Of a DNA stretch of 64,000 nt, positions 17,515 to 26,334 are shown one piece after another. The notes under the pieces were generated by a model. That model was not told where the DNA came from. It ran no database searches and saw only the letters and a list, made by a program, of their open reading frames with translations. Numbering within the stretch: the first letter of the stretch is position 1; each line of letters opens with the position of its first letter. The position numbers and the translations under genes are program-made. Origin of the DNA: Nostoc sp. FACHB-110 (GTDB lineage: Bacteria > Cyanobacteriota > Cyanobacteriia > Cyanobacteriales > Nostocaceae); the NCBI RefSeq assembly GCF_014697425.1, contig NZ_JACJRU010000022.1, forward strand, positions 53,227 through 117,226. Direction: 5' to 3'.

Positions 17515-20127
17515 TTATTTCAATAGTTGAAATTTCCCGTCTTTCACTTCAATCAAAATAGGTTTAGTCGGTATTTCTCCATCAATAAATTTAATTTCAT
17601 TACCAGAGGTTTCTTGTGGTACAAGATTGACTTGAGGCAGGTTTCGCAAAACTGTGGTGCGAGATGAGTCGGGAGATAAAGCTTTAATTACAGCTTGAGT
17701 CGCATCATAACTAGTTGCTGTACGGTAGCTGACATCTCCTCCCCATTGCTGTTTAGCTTTGACAGCAAAGTTTTTTGATTGTGCTGAGTCTTTGAACCAA
17801 GGAGAAGTTAATACTAAACCTTCAACTGCTTTCCCACCTTTGTTTAAAAGGTCATTGCTGTAGAAGTTACCACCACTAAAGAACTTTAAATTTTTCACCA
17901 GTGGATTATTTGATTTATCTTTAGCTTGAATAATTTCCAAAGCTACACCTGTGGCTTTTGGTGCTGTAAACAACATCGCAGCTTGTGGTTGGTATTGAGA
18001 CACAACTTGATTAAGTTTCTGCTCTGGGTCTAAATTTGGCTGTGCTAAATTAATGGGACTACCAACAAGTTCTCCACCTATTTCTTTAAACTTATTTGTA
18101 AATTTTTCCCGCAAATCATTGCTATAAGGATCATTAGGGTTATAAAAAATTACAGTTTTTTGTAATTTCAATTTATCTTTAATATGTTTAGCCAGTATTT
18201 CACCAACTAGAGAAGTAGAAGGAGTTGCTCTAAAGAAAATCTTGTCATCTTTGATTGTGCTGCTGGCACTGGTAGGAGAAATGATAGCTAAAGGTGGGTT
18301 AGCTCTTTTATATTCGTCAAGTGCTGCTTGGGTAACTGCACTACTGTAATGCCCAATTACTGCTAGCACAGATTGATCTTGAATCAACTGTTGAGCAACT
18401 TTTTTTGCTTGTGTTGGCTCATCAGCATCGTTAGCTATGACAATTTCCAATAAGCGACGATTCAACCCACGGTTAGCATTACACTCTTTTTGAGCTAGTG
18501 CCACACCACGTAACATTTCTTGGGCAATATTTTGTTGGTTATTGATAGGTACAGCTACCGCAACAGTCAAGGGATTACTTTGTTGGCGAGCTAGAGCATT
18601 GTTATAGTAAATCAATACTTCTGGGTCGTTGCGATTTTTTTGTACTGCTTGAGCGAAGTAAGCGATAGCTTCGTCGTATTTACCTTGTTTAAATGCTTCT
18701 ATACCTTTGTCGCGATCGCTATTATAAGTTGTAGGAAATAGTGTACGCTCTCCACTACTAGTAAAATTATTTCCTGGCTGATGACAAATTCCGTTTTCTT
18801 TTTGTTGACCAGCCGGACAAGGACTGGAAAACTTATTCATACTAATAGTTAAAATAATTCCTACTATTATACCTGTGCTAAACAAGAGAATTGATAATAT
18901 TAGCCAACTCTGTTTGCGGTAGAGATAATTGGTATGATGTTTAATCTCAGTAATTTCTTTATCAAAATTATCTGGCTTTGGTTTTAGTAGTTCTAGCTCT
19001 AGTATTTCTGTTTGTAAAGGATGACGCTGTACTAACCAACGGCGAACTAGTTCAATTTTTACTCTCCGTTTTGTCTCATCTAACAATCCTTTATTCACTA
19101 ACTCTGGTACTGATTGAATTAGCTCATCTGTTTTTGTTTTTGCAACGCCACGTTTTTCGAGTAACTCTAAAGGGTCTTCTGGAAATGTCAGTTTTTTTTC
19201 TAAAGCTTTCTTTTGTGCTTCTGCTACAGCTGATAAAATTACCCGTTCTGGAATTGACATTCCATCCCATAACCATGCTAACCCTGCTTCTGCACTTTCA
19301 ATTGCTTTGTCTACAATAACTTCGACATCAGCACGAGTTACCTTCCAGTTATTTTCTATTCTCGCTTCTACAAAAATAGTGAAACAAATTACTTGAATAA
19401 AATAGGGGTGTCCTGCTGAAAGTTCTAAGATTGCTGTTACTGCATCTTGTTCATATTCTAGTATACCTTTAGCAGGGTTGATAATTAATTTTTCGGCACT
19501 TTGCTCATCTAGTAAACCAACTTCTTGGTAAGGTGCATTATTAAATAATTTAGTTAAATATGATTGATCTTTTAAAGTTCCACTAACAAAGAAAATAACA
19601 AAGATATTATCTTGGTTTTGAATAAGAAAATATAAAAAATCAAAAAATTTTTTGATTGCTAAATTGTTACTTATCTGATGATTGATACAAAATTCTTTAA
19701 TAATTAATACTATCTTTTTATTTTGCAAATATTGATTAATTTGATGTATAAATTGGTCATAAAATAATTCTGTCTCATTTTCTAAACTACTAATTAAAGG
19801 TAACTTAATAAAATTTGTATCAATATTTAACTGAGTAATAATATCTTCAATTAGACTTTGTAATAAATCATTAAATGACTCTTGGCTATGTTCTTGAACA
19901 TCAAATTTGATGAAAATAAATTCATAATTAATATATTTAGGAATATTACTAATTATAGAAGATAAACCTATGCGTAACTGACCGTACAAGAACAAAACTT
20001 TAATATCTTGCTTGAGATTATCATGAATAAATTGGAAAATATTTTCTCTGCCAAATAAGGGTTCATGTGCCTCAATTGGACGACCAATAATGTAAGGGTT
20101 CTTACGAGCGATAGAGTCTTTATTCAT
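17515..20127 (-). CDS. STAND-like pseudo-ATPase fused to a periplasmic ligand-binding domain
   Basis: An 870-residue paralogue of the gene immediately upstream. Residues ~1-370 form a P-loop ATPase plus winged-helix-like region, but the Walker A reads GQLRIGLSS (Lys replaced by Leu) and the Walker B region reads IVLIIKEF (first acidic residue replaced by Lys), so ATP hydrolysis is unlikely. A membrane helix (WLILSILLFSTGIIVGIILTI) lies near 410-430, then a short Cys-containing segment, a TPR-like repeat (IEAFKQGKYDEAIAYFAQAV) and a C-terminal ~350-residue type I periplasmic binding domain like those of branched-chain amino acid receptors. The ligand domain would face the periplasm. It lacks the first TPR block seen in the paralogue. 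Inferred role: a sensor or partner subunit; ligand unknown. Confidence 0.8.
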   Translation of the reverse strand: MNKDSIARKNPYIIGRPIEAHEPLFGRENIFQFIHDNLKQDIKVLFLYGQLRIGLSSIISNIPKYINYEFIFIKFDVQEHSQESFNDLLQSLIEDIITQLNIDTNFIKLPLISSLENETELFYDQFIHQINQYLQNKKIVLIIKEFCINHQISNNLAIKKFFDFLYFLIQNQDNIFVIFFVSGTLKDQSYLTKLFNNAPYQEVGLLDEQSAEKLIINPAKGILEYEQDAVTAILELSAGHPYFIQVICFTIFVEARIENNWKVTRADVEVIVDKAIESAEAGLAWLWDGMSIPERVILSAVAEAQKKALEKKLTFPEDPLELLEKRGVAKTKTDELIQSVPELVNKGLLDETKRRVKIELVRRWLVQRHPLQTEILELELLKPKPDNFDKEITEIKHHTNYLYRKQSWLILSILLFSTGIIVGIILTISMNKFSSPCPAGQQKENGICHQPGNNFTSSGERTLFPTTYNSDRDKGIEAFKQGKYDEAIAYFAQAVQKNRNDPEVLIYYNNALARQQSNPLTVAVAVPINNQQNIAQEMLRGVALAQKECNANRGLNRRLLEIVIANDADEPTQAKKVAQQLIQDQSVLAVIGHYSSAVTQAALDEYKRANPPLAIISPTSASSTIKDDKIFFRATPSTSLVGEILAKHIKDKLKLQKTVIFYNPNDPYSNDLREKFTNKFKEIGGELVGSPINLAQPNLDPEQKLNQVVSQYQPQAAMLFTAPKATGVALEIIQAKDKSNNPLVKNLKFFSGGNFYSNDLLNKGGKAVEGLVLTSPWFKDSAQSKNFAVKAKQQWGGDVSYRTATSYDATQAVIKALSPDSSRTTVLRNLPQVNLVPQETSGNEIKFIDGEIPTKPILIEVKDGKFQLLK

Positions 20128-20148
20128 AATTTTTCTCGATTTTATAAG

Positions 20149-23133
20149 CTATTTATCCTCTCTTGTGATTAATTGAAATTTCCCGTCTTTCACTTCAATT
20201 AAAATAGGTTGAGTCTGTATCTCTCCATCAGTAAATTCAATTTCATTACCAGAGGTTTCTTGTGGCGAAAGATGTACCTCACGCAGTTTTTGCAAAACTG
20301 TAGCGCGAGATGAATTGGGAGATAAAGCTTTAATTACAGCTTGAGTCGCATCATAACTAGTTGCTGTACGGTAGTTTACGTCTCCTCCCCATTGCTGTTG
20401 AGCAATTTTAGCAAAGTCTTTTGATAGTGATGAGTCTTTGAACCAAGGAGAAGTTACAACTAAGCCTTCAACTGCTTCTCCACCTTTTTTCAAAGTTTCG
20501 TTGCCATAAAGACTAGCACCACTGAAGAACTTTATTTTCTGTATCTCTAGGTTATTTGAATTAGCTTTAGCTTGAAGAATGTCTAAAGCTATAGGTGTAT
20601 CTTTTGGTGCTGGTATTAATAAAGCGGCTTGTGGTTGATATTGAGACACAACTTCATTAAGTTTTTGCTCTGAATTGAAATTTGACTGTGCTAAATCAAT
20701 TGGATTGCCAACAACTTTACCACCTAGGTCTTCAAAATTCTTTGTAAAATATTCTCGCAAATCATCACTATAAAAATCAGAGGGATTATAGAAAATTACA
20801 ACTTTCTGTAATTTCAGTTTATTCCAAATATGATTAGCTAATTGTTTTGCAAATTGGACATTAGAAGGAGCTATTCTAAAAAAAATTTTACCTTTTAGCT
20901 TGCTACTAGCACTGGTGGGAGAAATGATGGCTAAAGGTGGATTGGCTTTTAGATATTCGTCGAGTGCTGCATAAGTAACTGTACTAGTGTTATGTCCAAT
21001 TACCGCCAGTATGGATTTATTGTCTACCAATTGTTGAGCCACTTCTTTTGCTTGTGCTGGCTCATCATAATCGTTAGCTATGACAATTTCTAACAAGCGA
21101 CGATTCAATCCACCTTTAGCATTAAACTGATTTTGAGCTAGTGCCACACCACGTAAAAGTTCTTGGGCAATATCATGTAAGTTGTTGATAGGTACAGCTA
21201 CTGCAAAGGTAAACTGATTACGTTGTTTGCGAGCTAGGGCATTGTTATAGTAAATCAACACTTCTGGGTCATTGCGATTTTTTCGTACTGCTTGACCAAA
21301 GTAATCAACAGCTTGCTCGTAATTACCTTGTTTAAATGCCTCTATTCCTTTATCGCGATCGCTATTTGTTAGTGTAGGAAATAGTGTACGCTGTCCACTA
21401 CTAGTAAGATTAGGTACTGGTGGGTCAACAACTTCACAATTCCCGTTTACTTTCTGTTTACCAGTCGGACAAGTGCTTGGCGACTTAGGAATATTAATAA
21501 TAACTAAACTAACAAGAGTTATGATACCTGTTGCTAACCCAATTGTCTTGATGGGAAAGTCCCTACGTTGATTCGGGCTAGCATTTTTAGCGTTCGGTTG
21601 AGGTTGATAATTACTGCGCGACTCAAAACTGCCAATTAATTCTAATTTCTCTTGCGCTGATGATTCTCTAGGTTCAATTTCTAAGACTCGTTTGTATTGC
21701 TCTTTTGCCAACGCGTATTCTTGTTGAAGTATCAAGTTATGACCATACATTTTTAAAGCTGCTAAAAGCGGTTCTTTATTACCTATAGAATCGACTTTAT
21801 AAGCTCGCTCGTAAAGTTTTAATGCTTCGTCAAAGCTTTTTAACTCTAAGTGTATACCAGCCAGTTTTACCAAAGTTGCACTATGATGGGGGTTAAGTTC
21901 TAAAGCTAAATTATAAGTATTTAGTGCATCCTGTATCTTACTTTGTTGATATAATTGACTTGCTTCATCAATAAAAGTATTAACTTTTTCTTCTCGAAAA
22001 ATTTCTATTTGTTGCCGTAGTGGATGACTTTTTGCTAACCAACGACATACTAGTTTAATTTTTATTTGACGTTTGGTGTCATCTAATAATCCTTTTTTTG
22101 CTAGGTTGTTTGTTGCTTCAGCTAGTTCTTCAGTTAAAGTAATTCCATAACTTTCTAGTAATTTTAATGGTTCTTGAAGATTTTGTTCATCTGAGAGAAG
22201 AGCTTGATTTTGTCCTTCGGCGATCGCTGATATAATTAATTGTTCGCCAGAAGTTAGTCCTGTCCAAAACCAATTTAAGCCGCCTTCAGCTTGGTTAATT
22301 GCTTGTTCTATAACTTCAATAACATCTTGGCTAGTAACTTGCCAATGAGAATTATTTTTAGTTAGGATAAAAACGTTAAATATAGTAAAGCAAATAACTT
22401 GGATTAAGTAAGGATGATTTGCTGTGAGATTTAAAATAGTTTCGATTGCCTGTGCGTCATATTTTAATGTGCCTTGAGCAGGTTTACAAATTAGTCGTTC
22501 AGCACTGATTTCGTCAAGCACACCAATATTTTTGAATGGCGGTGTGCCAAATAATCTAAATAAATTGACCAAATCACCAGGACTTCTTCCGGCTACTGCT
22601 ATAACTAATAGTTTATCTTGCTGTTTTAGCAGCTTTTCTAAATAACGAAAAAAGCTAGAACCTTTTTCTAATATGTTGTCACTTCCATCATAAATTACAT
22701 CAAATTCGTCTAACAATAGGACTAGCTTTTTATCACCTAAATTCTCGTAAATTTGAGTTAAGTAATTTTGAGCAAATTCATCTAAATCGTTTTCTAAATC
22801 TCTTTGACTTGGGATTATTAATTCATCATTAATTTCCAGATGATGAATAATTTCTTCAACAAGTCTATGTATTATTTCAGATAGCTTTGATTTACTATAT
22901 TGCTGTAAATCAAAAGGCACAAAAATAAATTCACTTTGCTCAATATAATCTTTAGGAATCTGCTTCAGGACAGAAGATTTGCCAATACGTCGGTGTCCGT
23001 GTAACAAAATGAATTTTACATTCTGCCTCAAGTTGTCTTTAATAAAACCTAATAGACTATCTCTGCCAAAAAATCTCTCTGGATTGTCAATAGGAGTGCC
23101 AACAGTATAAGGGTTTCTTATGTAATGAGTCAT
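20149..23133 (-). CDS. STAND-like ATPase with TPRs and periplasmic ligand-binding domain
   Basis: Starting at the ATG at 23133 (a GTG at 23142 is possible), 994 residues. The N-terminal ATPase is intact: Walker A GHRRIGKSS and Walker B LVLLLDEFD, with an AAA-like region to about 385. TPR repeats follow at ~395-500 (LYQQSKIQDALNTYNLALEL, then LYERAYKVDS), a membrane helix (TIGLATGIITLVSLVIINI) near 535, a second TPR (IEAFKQGNYEQAVDYFGQAV) and a receptor-family ligand-binding domain of ~350 residues ending QPILIEVKDGKFQL. Inferred topology: cytoplasmic ATPase, periplasmic sensor. The gene lies 21 bp upstream of its inactive-looking paralogue, and their C-terminal halves are close copies at DNA level. 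It could be a nutrient or stress receptor, or a conflict-related STAND protein; neither is proven. Confidence 0.82.
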   Translation of the reverse strand: MTHYIRNPYTVGTPIDNPERFFGRDSLLGFIKDNLRQNVKFILLHGHRRIGKSSVLKQIPKDYIEQSEFIFVPFDLQQYSKSKLSEIIHRLVEEIIHHLEINDELIIPSQRDLENDLDEFAQNYLTQIYENLGDKKLVLLLDEFDVIYDGSDNILEKGSSFFRYLEKLLKQQDKLLVIAVAGRSPGDLVNLFRLFGTPPFKNIGVLDEISAERLICKPAQGTLKYDAQAIETILNLTANHPYLIQVICFTIFNVFILTKNNSHWQVTSQDVIEVIEQAINQAEGGLNWFWTGLTSGEQLIISAIAEGQNQALLSDEQNLQEPLKLLESYGITLTEELAEATNNLAKKGLLDDTKRQIKIKLVCRWLAKSHPLRQQIEIFREEKVNTFIDEASQLYQQSKIQDALNTYNLALELNPHHSATLVKLAGIHLELKSFDEALKLYERAYKVDSIGNKEPLLAALKMYGHNLILQQEYALAKEQYKRVLEIEPRESSAQEKLELIGSFESRSNYQPQPNAKNASPNQRRDFPIKTIGLATGIITLVSLVIINIPKSPSTCPTGKQKVNGNCEVVDPPVPNLTSSGQRTLFPTLTNSDRDKGIEAFKQGNYEQAVDYFGQAVRKNRNDPEVLIYYNNALARKQRNQFTFAVAVPINNLHDIAQELLRGVALAQNQFNAKGGLNRRLLEIVIANDYDEPAQAKEVAQQLVDNKSILAVIGHNTSTVTYAALDEYLKANPPLAIISPTSASSKLKGKIFFRIAPSNVQFAKQLANHIWNKLKLQKVVIFYNPSDFYSDDLREYFTKNFEDLGGKVVGNPIDLAQSNFNSEQKLNEVVSQYQPQAALLIPAPKDTPIALDILQAKANSNNLEIQKIKFFSGASLYGNETLKKGGEAVEGLVVTSPWFKDSSLSKDFAKIAQQQWGGDVNYRTATSYDATQAVIKALSPNSSRATVLQKLREVHLSPQETSGNEIEFTDGEIQTQPILIEVKDGKFQLITREDK

Positions 23134-23167
23134 TATTTCCACAGATTATGTCTTTTTTTGACCTAAA

Positions 23168-24484
23168 TTAGTTACCAAGTAGTTTTACAGATGTTTCTAA
23201 AACGGAAAATATATCTTTTTGATGTTTGCCTAGCCATTGCACCAATTCTGTAACTTTATTAACTTGTTCATGACTCATCAGCCTGAGAAATACTCTTTGA
23301 CGGTTTTGAATATTAGTATTTTCTGTGTTCCAGATTTCTTGAATTACAAACCGTTCCATGATGGTGGAAGTAAAGGTATAAATATTTGGCGATCGCTTGT
23401 TTTCTATGTTAGTTTTATGGATGATAATTCCTTGTTCTTCTAAGTTGCTTAATTCTCGTTCGTGTTGAGTAAATATTAGGTCAATACCACTCAAATCAAA
23501 ATTTTTTCTCTTGTGTAGACGACCGCTAGAAATAGACAGAGCAATCAGCATTAATAATGTCTGCTCTACTTCATTACAGTTACTCCAAATGATTTCAAAA
23601 ATGTTGCGTGTATTGCTTTCAAATTCTTTAAAAAAGAATTGATTGAATTCATCTACGCTGCTTGTTTTACTATTACCTGAATTATTAAAAAAGTTATATA
23701 AATGAAAACCTGCAAGTTGCAGCAAAGCCGGATGTCCCCCAGTGATGCGAGAAATGCCTGCTCGTAATTCTGGTGTCAGATGTGGTGTGAGTGGTTTTAG
23801 TAGTTCATCTACTTCTTGTTCGGAAAACAGCTTTAAATGTAAAAAAAGATAATGGTTATACCAAGGTGAAGCAGCAGGGTTGACATCAGGTACAAGTTCA
23901 TAAAGACGCTTGCGTGAAGTCACAATCATTGAGAGATTTCTAGTGTCGTGAACAGCTAAACTACGACACTCGCTCAAAAAGTTTATCATATCGGCTTTTG
24001 TATACTTTTCGTCCTCTCTCAAATTCAAAGCAGTATCAAAGTCATCGACTAATAACAGCAAAAATTTATCTTGTTGATTTAGCTTTTTCAGAATTTGGCG
24101 CAAACTATGTCTATTAGTTTGACCATTTTCCAGCATTGTCTGAATTTCATTTTGTAATTGTGGTTCGCTATCCAAATGATTTTGCGTTTCGTTGAGAACT
24201 TCTCGCCAAAAACCATCAGGAGTAAAAGGCGTAATACTTTCGCAACTGAGTAGCACAATTACAGCTTGAGAAGGATTTATGCCATATTCTTGTAGAGTTT
24301 GGGGATCTGCCAATTTTTCTAATAAAGAGCGTTTACCCATTCCTGGCCCTCCCCAAATGGCTACGTGACCTCTACTATCAATTAGGCTGCACGCAGCTGA
24401 TATTTCATATATCCGTGCAATAAAACGTTTTGGAGGTACTGGTTTTGTGGGAGTGAAGGGATTTGGTAATCGATTTGATGACAT
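23168..24484 (-). CDS. AAA/STAND-type ATPase, soluble
   Basis: The ATG at 24484, behind TTGAGGAA, gives 438 residues. Walker A is GGPGMGKRS and Walker B is FLLLLVDDFD, both intact, with VTSRKR as a sensor-like motif. It resembles the ATPase part of the next two genes (RLPNPFTPTKPVPPKRFIAR matches their NPY-G-P-FGR opening) but has no membrane helix and no ligand domain. The C-terminal third looks winged-helix-like (LSNLEEQGIIIH). It is first in the three-gene minus-strand block, 34 bp before the next gene, so all three are probably co-transcribed. Likely role: nucleotide-dependent signalling partner of the two membrane receptors. The function is not known. Confidence 0.75.
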   Translation of the reverse strand: MSSNRLPNPFTPTKPVPPKRFIARIYEISAACSLIDSRGHVAIWGGPGMGKRSLLEKLADPQTLQEYGINPSQAVIVLLSCESITPFTPDGFWREVLNETQNHLDSEPQLQNEIQTMLENGQTNRHSLRQILKKLNQQDKFLLLLVDDFDTALNLREDEKYTKADMINFLSECRSLAVHDTRNLSMIVTSRKRLYELVPDVNPAASPWYNHYLFLHLKLFSEQEVDELLKPLTPHLTPELRAGISRITGGHPALLQLAGFHLYNFFNNSGNSKTSSVDEFNQFFFKEFESNTRNIFEIIWSNCNEVEQTLLMLIALSISSGRLHKRKNFDLSGIDLIFTQHERELSNLEEQGIIIHKTNIENKRSPNIYTFTSTIMERFVIQEIWNTENTNIQNRQRVFLRLMSHEQVNKVTELVQWLGKHQKDIFSVLETSVKLLGN

Positions 24485-24957
24485 TGTGTTCCTCAACACT
24501 GGATGGGCAATAAGCTGTTTTAAATTGAGATTGCATCGAATAGCATAAAAAGATGCAATCTTTCCAAAGTTTTAATAAATTTAAATGTGGAGATTACCCT
24601 AATTTCCACAACGGAGTTAACACCCTAGGGTTGTTTTCTCAACTGACTAAGTGTGGCAATCATTTTGGAAATGAGTATTTTAGAGGATTATTTAGCGAAT
24701 TAAAGCTAAATTTTCGACACAGAATTTTTCAACCGTTCCCTGTGATATCTATAAATACCGATGTCAAAAGACGGTTTACTAAGTGATTTTTTGATAATGA
24801 CAGCGTAAAATTAATGTAATACAATTTTGAATATTTTTGGCGTATTTAAGCTTTATTTTGCGATCGCATCTATATAATCTCCAGAACCACAGATGCGATC
24901 GCTACTTCAAGTTAAATAAAGTTAAACATATTATAGATAATCTAGCTATTAAGCTGA
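24485..24957. other. Intergenic region upstream of the ATPase operon
   Basis: About 470 bp. It should contain the promoter of the ATPase operon. A hairpin of two inverted GCGATCGCATCT arms (24860-24871 and 24891-24902) lies towards the DUF2103 gene and may end its transcript. A 77-codon plus-strand frame at 24553-24786 has no recognisable features. Confidence 0.55.
24860..24902 (-). terminator. Hairpin with GCGATCGC arms downstream of DUF2103
   Basis: GCGATCGCATCT and AGATGCGATCGC form a perfect 12-bp stem with a 19-nt loop, 56 bp past the DUF2103 stop in its direction of transcription. There is no long U-run immediately after, so the terminator role is tentative. Confidence 0.4.
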
Positions 24958-25023
24958 TTATTGATTCATGGCGATCGCAATAGCGCTTTGCAGTTCATCC
25001 TGAACTAAACTAGTCAGGATGAA
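24942..25023 (-). repeat. DUF2103 3' end, proximal copy of a direct repeat
   Basis: The last ~66 nt of the DUF2103 gene plus ~16 nt beyond its stop are repeated, imperfectly and in the same orientation, at 17421-17500. The repeated part of the gene stays intact here. Confidence 0.8.
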
Positions 25024-25287
25024 CACCTCTTGCACTGTCTTACCTTGTCTGGCGATAACTTTATAACCCCCGCGAATTGGGACAGATATACGTAACTGCA
25101 TTTTGGGGCTATGACCTTTTACCCGCCCAATTACGCCTGGGGTAATAGTATAAATGCCTTCTTGCAAGCAGAGATTTTCTAAAATGGGGATAAGTCCGGG
25201 AAGATGGGTAGAGTGATTCCAAACAAGTCTGCCATCTTTGCGGTTATTTGCTTTTTGGGAGCCTTTGGTAGATTTATCCATGATCAT
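24958..25287 (-). CDS. DUF2103 family protein
   Basis: A 109-residue protein from the ATG at 25287, which overlaps the clpS stop as TAATG, a sign of translational coupling. An upstream in-frame start would lie deep inside clpS and is unlikely. Recognisable family segments are DGRLVWNHSTHLPGLIPIL and TPGVIGRVKGHSPKMQLR. The family is annotated as predicted metal-binding in cyanobacteria; its function is unknown. Because its 3' end is duplicated at the far side of the ATPase block, this gene may have been the insertion site of that block. Confidence 0.8.
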   Translation of the reverse strand: MIMDKSTKGSQKANNRKDGRLVWNHSTHLPGLIPILENLCLQEGIYTITPGVIGRVKGHSPKMQLRISVPIRGGYKVIARQGKTVQEVFILTSLVQDELQSAIAIAMNQ

Positions 25288-25580
25288 TAAGCTGCTTCTA
25301 GGGGAGCCATTGTTAACCCGGCTCGGCGCAGCTGTTGATGATACAATTCTGCTGGTTCTTGCGGCCCTACCCAAACGATCGCTTGTCCTTCATAATGTAC
25401 CTGATTGGTTAAATCCCAAGCGCGATCGCTTGTCATATCAGGAATATACTTCATCAAGCACTCAGCAACGTGTTGAAAAGTATTAAAGTCATCGTTTAAT
25501 ACAATCACCTTGTAGTTGGGGTAAGGCTTGCGGACAGTTTGACTAGACTTTTCTGGTGCAACAGTTGGTGCTGTACTCAT
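25287..25580 (-). CDS. clpS: ClpS, ATP-dependent Clp protease adaptor
   Basis: A 97-residue protein from the ATG at 25580 (an upstream ATG at 25613 adds 11 residues). The ClpS core is clear: YKVIVLNDDFNTFQHVAECL, then AWDLTNQVHYEGQAIVWVG and AELYHQQLRRAGL. ClpS binds the N-domain of ClpC/ClpA and delivers N-degron substrates; the NDDFNT motif forms part of the substrate pocket. The stop codon overlaps the next gene's ATG, so clpS and DUF2103 are probably one transcript. Confidence 0.96.
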   Translation of the reverse strand: MSTAPTVAPEKSSQTVRKPYPNYKVIVLNDDFNTFQHVAECLMKYIPDMTSDRAWDLTNQVHYEGQAIVWVGPQEPAELYHQQLRRAGLTMAPLEAA

Positions 25581-25671
25581 GCCATAGACTGCTGCTGAGA
25601 GTCTTGTAATCATAAGATAGTTGACTAACAGGATTTTACAAAACTACATTCTAAGTAAATAGTTTAGTCTA

Positions 25672-25713
25672 TAGGAAGTATGAAGTATGAAGTGTGAAGT
25701 ATGAAGTGTGAAG
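25672..25713. repeat. Heptamer tandem repeat, six units (TRTGAAG)
   Basis: TAGGAAG, then TATGAAG, TATGAAG, TGTGAAG, TATGAAG, TGTGAAG in exact 7-bp register. This is a typical cyanobacterial short tandemly repeated repetitive sequence, upstream of clpS. Confidence 0.9.
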
Positions 25714-25720
25714 TTTCAGG

Positions 25721-25768
25721 AGTGCTGAGTGCTGTTAGCGGAGCGGGGCGTTTAGCCCGTGCTGAGTA
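25721..25768. repeat. Inverted copy of the pdhA-downstream repeat
   Basis: AGTGCTGAGTGCTGTTAGCG and the following GGGGCGTTTAGCCC are the reverse complement of the repeat at 12144-12217, apart from a small internal difference. It directly follows the heptamer array. Confidence 0.8.
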
Positions 25769-25814
25769 ACCCCATAGATAAATCTAGGGGATTGAAGTAA
25801 GGACGCATTATTTG

Positions 25815-26054
25815 ATGAATATTGTGCAGAGTACAAAGACCTATCATGCTATTACTGGTGTAGCTATTAGTCGCAAGTTAGCTGATGGCAGACTTTTAAG
25901 ACGTTTACATAAACAAAATCAACAAGTTTATCTGTTTGGTTTAAACTTCCCTGTTACTGTTTCTTGGTATTACTTAAAACGCGATAATGGCAAACTAGAA
26001 ACTTCCAAATCTAAGAAGAAGCAGGAACTTAACCAAACTAAAGCACCGAGGTAA
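25815..26054 (+). CDS. Small basic protein of unknown function
   Basis: From the ATG at 25815 the protein has 79 residues; a TTG one codon earlier is also open. It has a plausible AAGGA-like sequence about 12 nt upstream. The sequence is basic, with SRKLADGRLLRRLHKQNQQ and a Lys-rich tail, and a middle hydrophobic/aromatic stretch LFGLNFPVTVSWYYL. I do not recognise a family. It lies divergently from clpS in a repeat-rich gap and upstream of the GGDEF-EAL gene. Confidence 0.4.
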   Translation: MNIVQSTKTYHAITGVAISRKLADGRLLRRLHKQNQQVYLFGLNFPVTVSWYYLKRDNGKLETSKSKKKQELNQTKAPR

Positions 26055-26334
26055 AAAGCAGCCCGGCAATATTATCCTGGATGCTTTAGAGTCCCTTGGC
26101 TATCGGGTGAATTATAGCGTTGTTATAGCAATAGCCACATAGGTTAGGACATCAACAAATCATCCAAATCTTACTTCAAAGGGTTTTTAAAACTGTCACC
26201 TGTTCTCTGCCGTAACAAAAATTTCCGACTACAAATTTCATACTTTCTGGGAAATTTCAGCAGTTTCACTGAAGCTATAAAACGTTAAATCAGTTATTCA
26301 GTGAAATAGAGTCAGTACATCTAGCTAGAAAACA

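Noticed and set aside
17515..23133. Simple amino-acid ABC transporter binding proteins
   Set aside because: The binding domains are fused to ATPase and TPR domains, with no permease genes or lipoprotein signal. A plain transport role does not fit.
24553..24786. 77-codon plus-strand frame upstream of the ATPase operon
   Set aside because: Lies in the probable promoter of the ATPase operon, has no ribosome site I trust and no domain.
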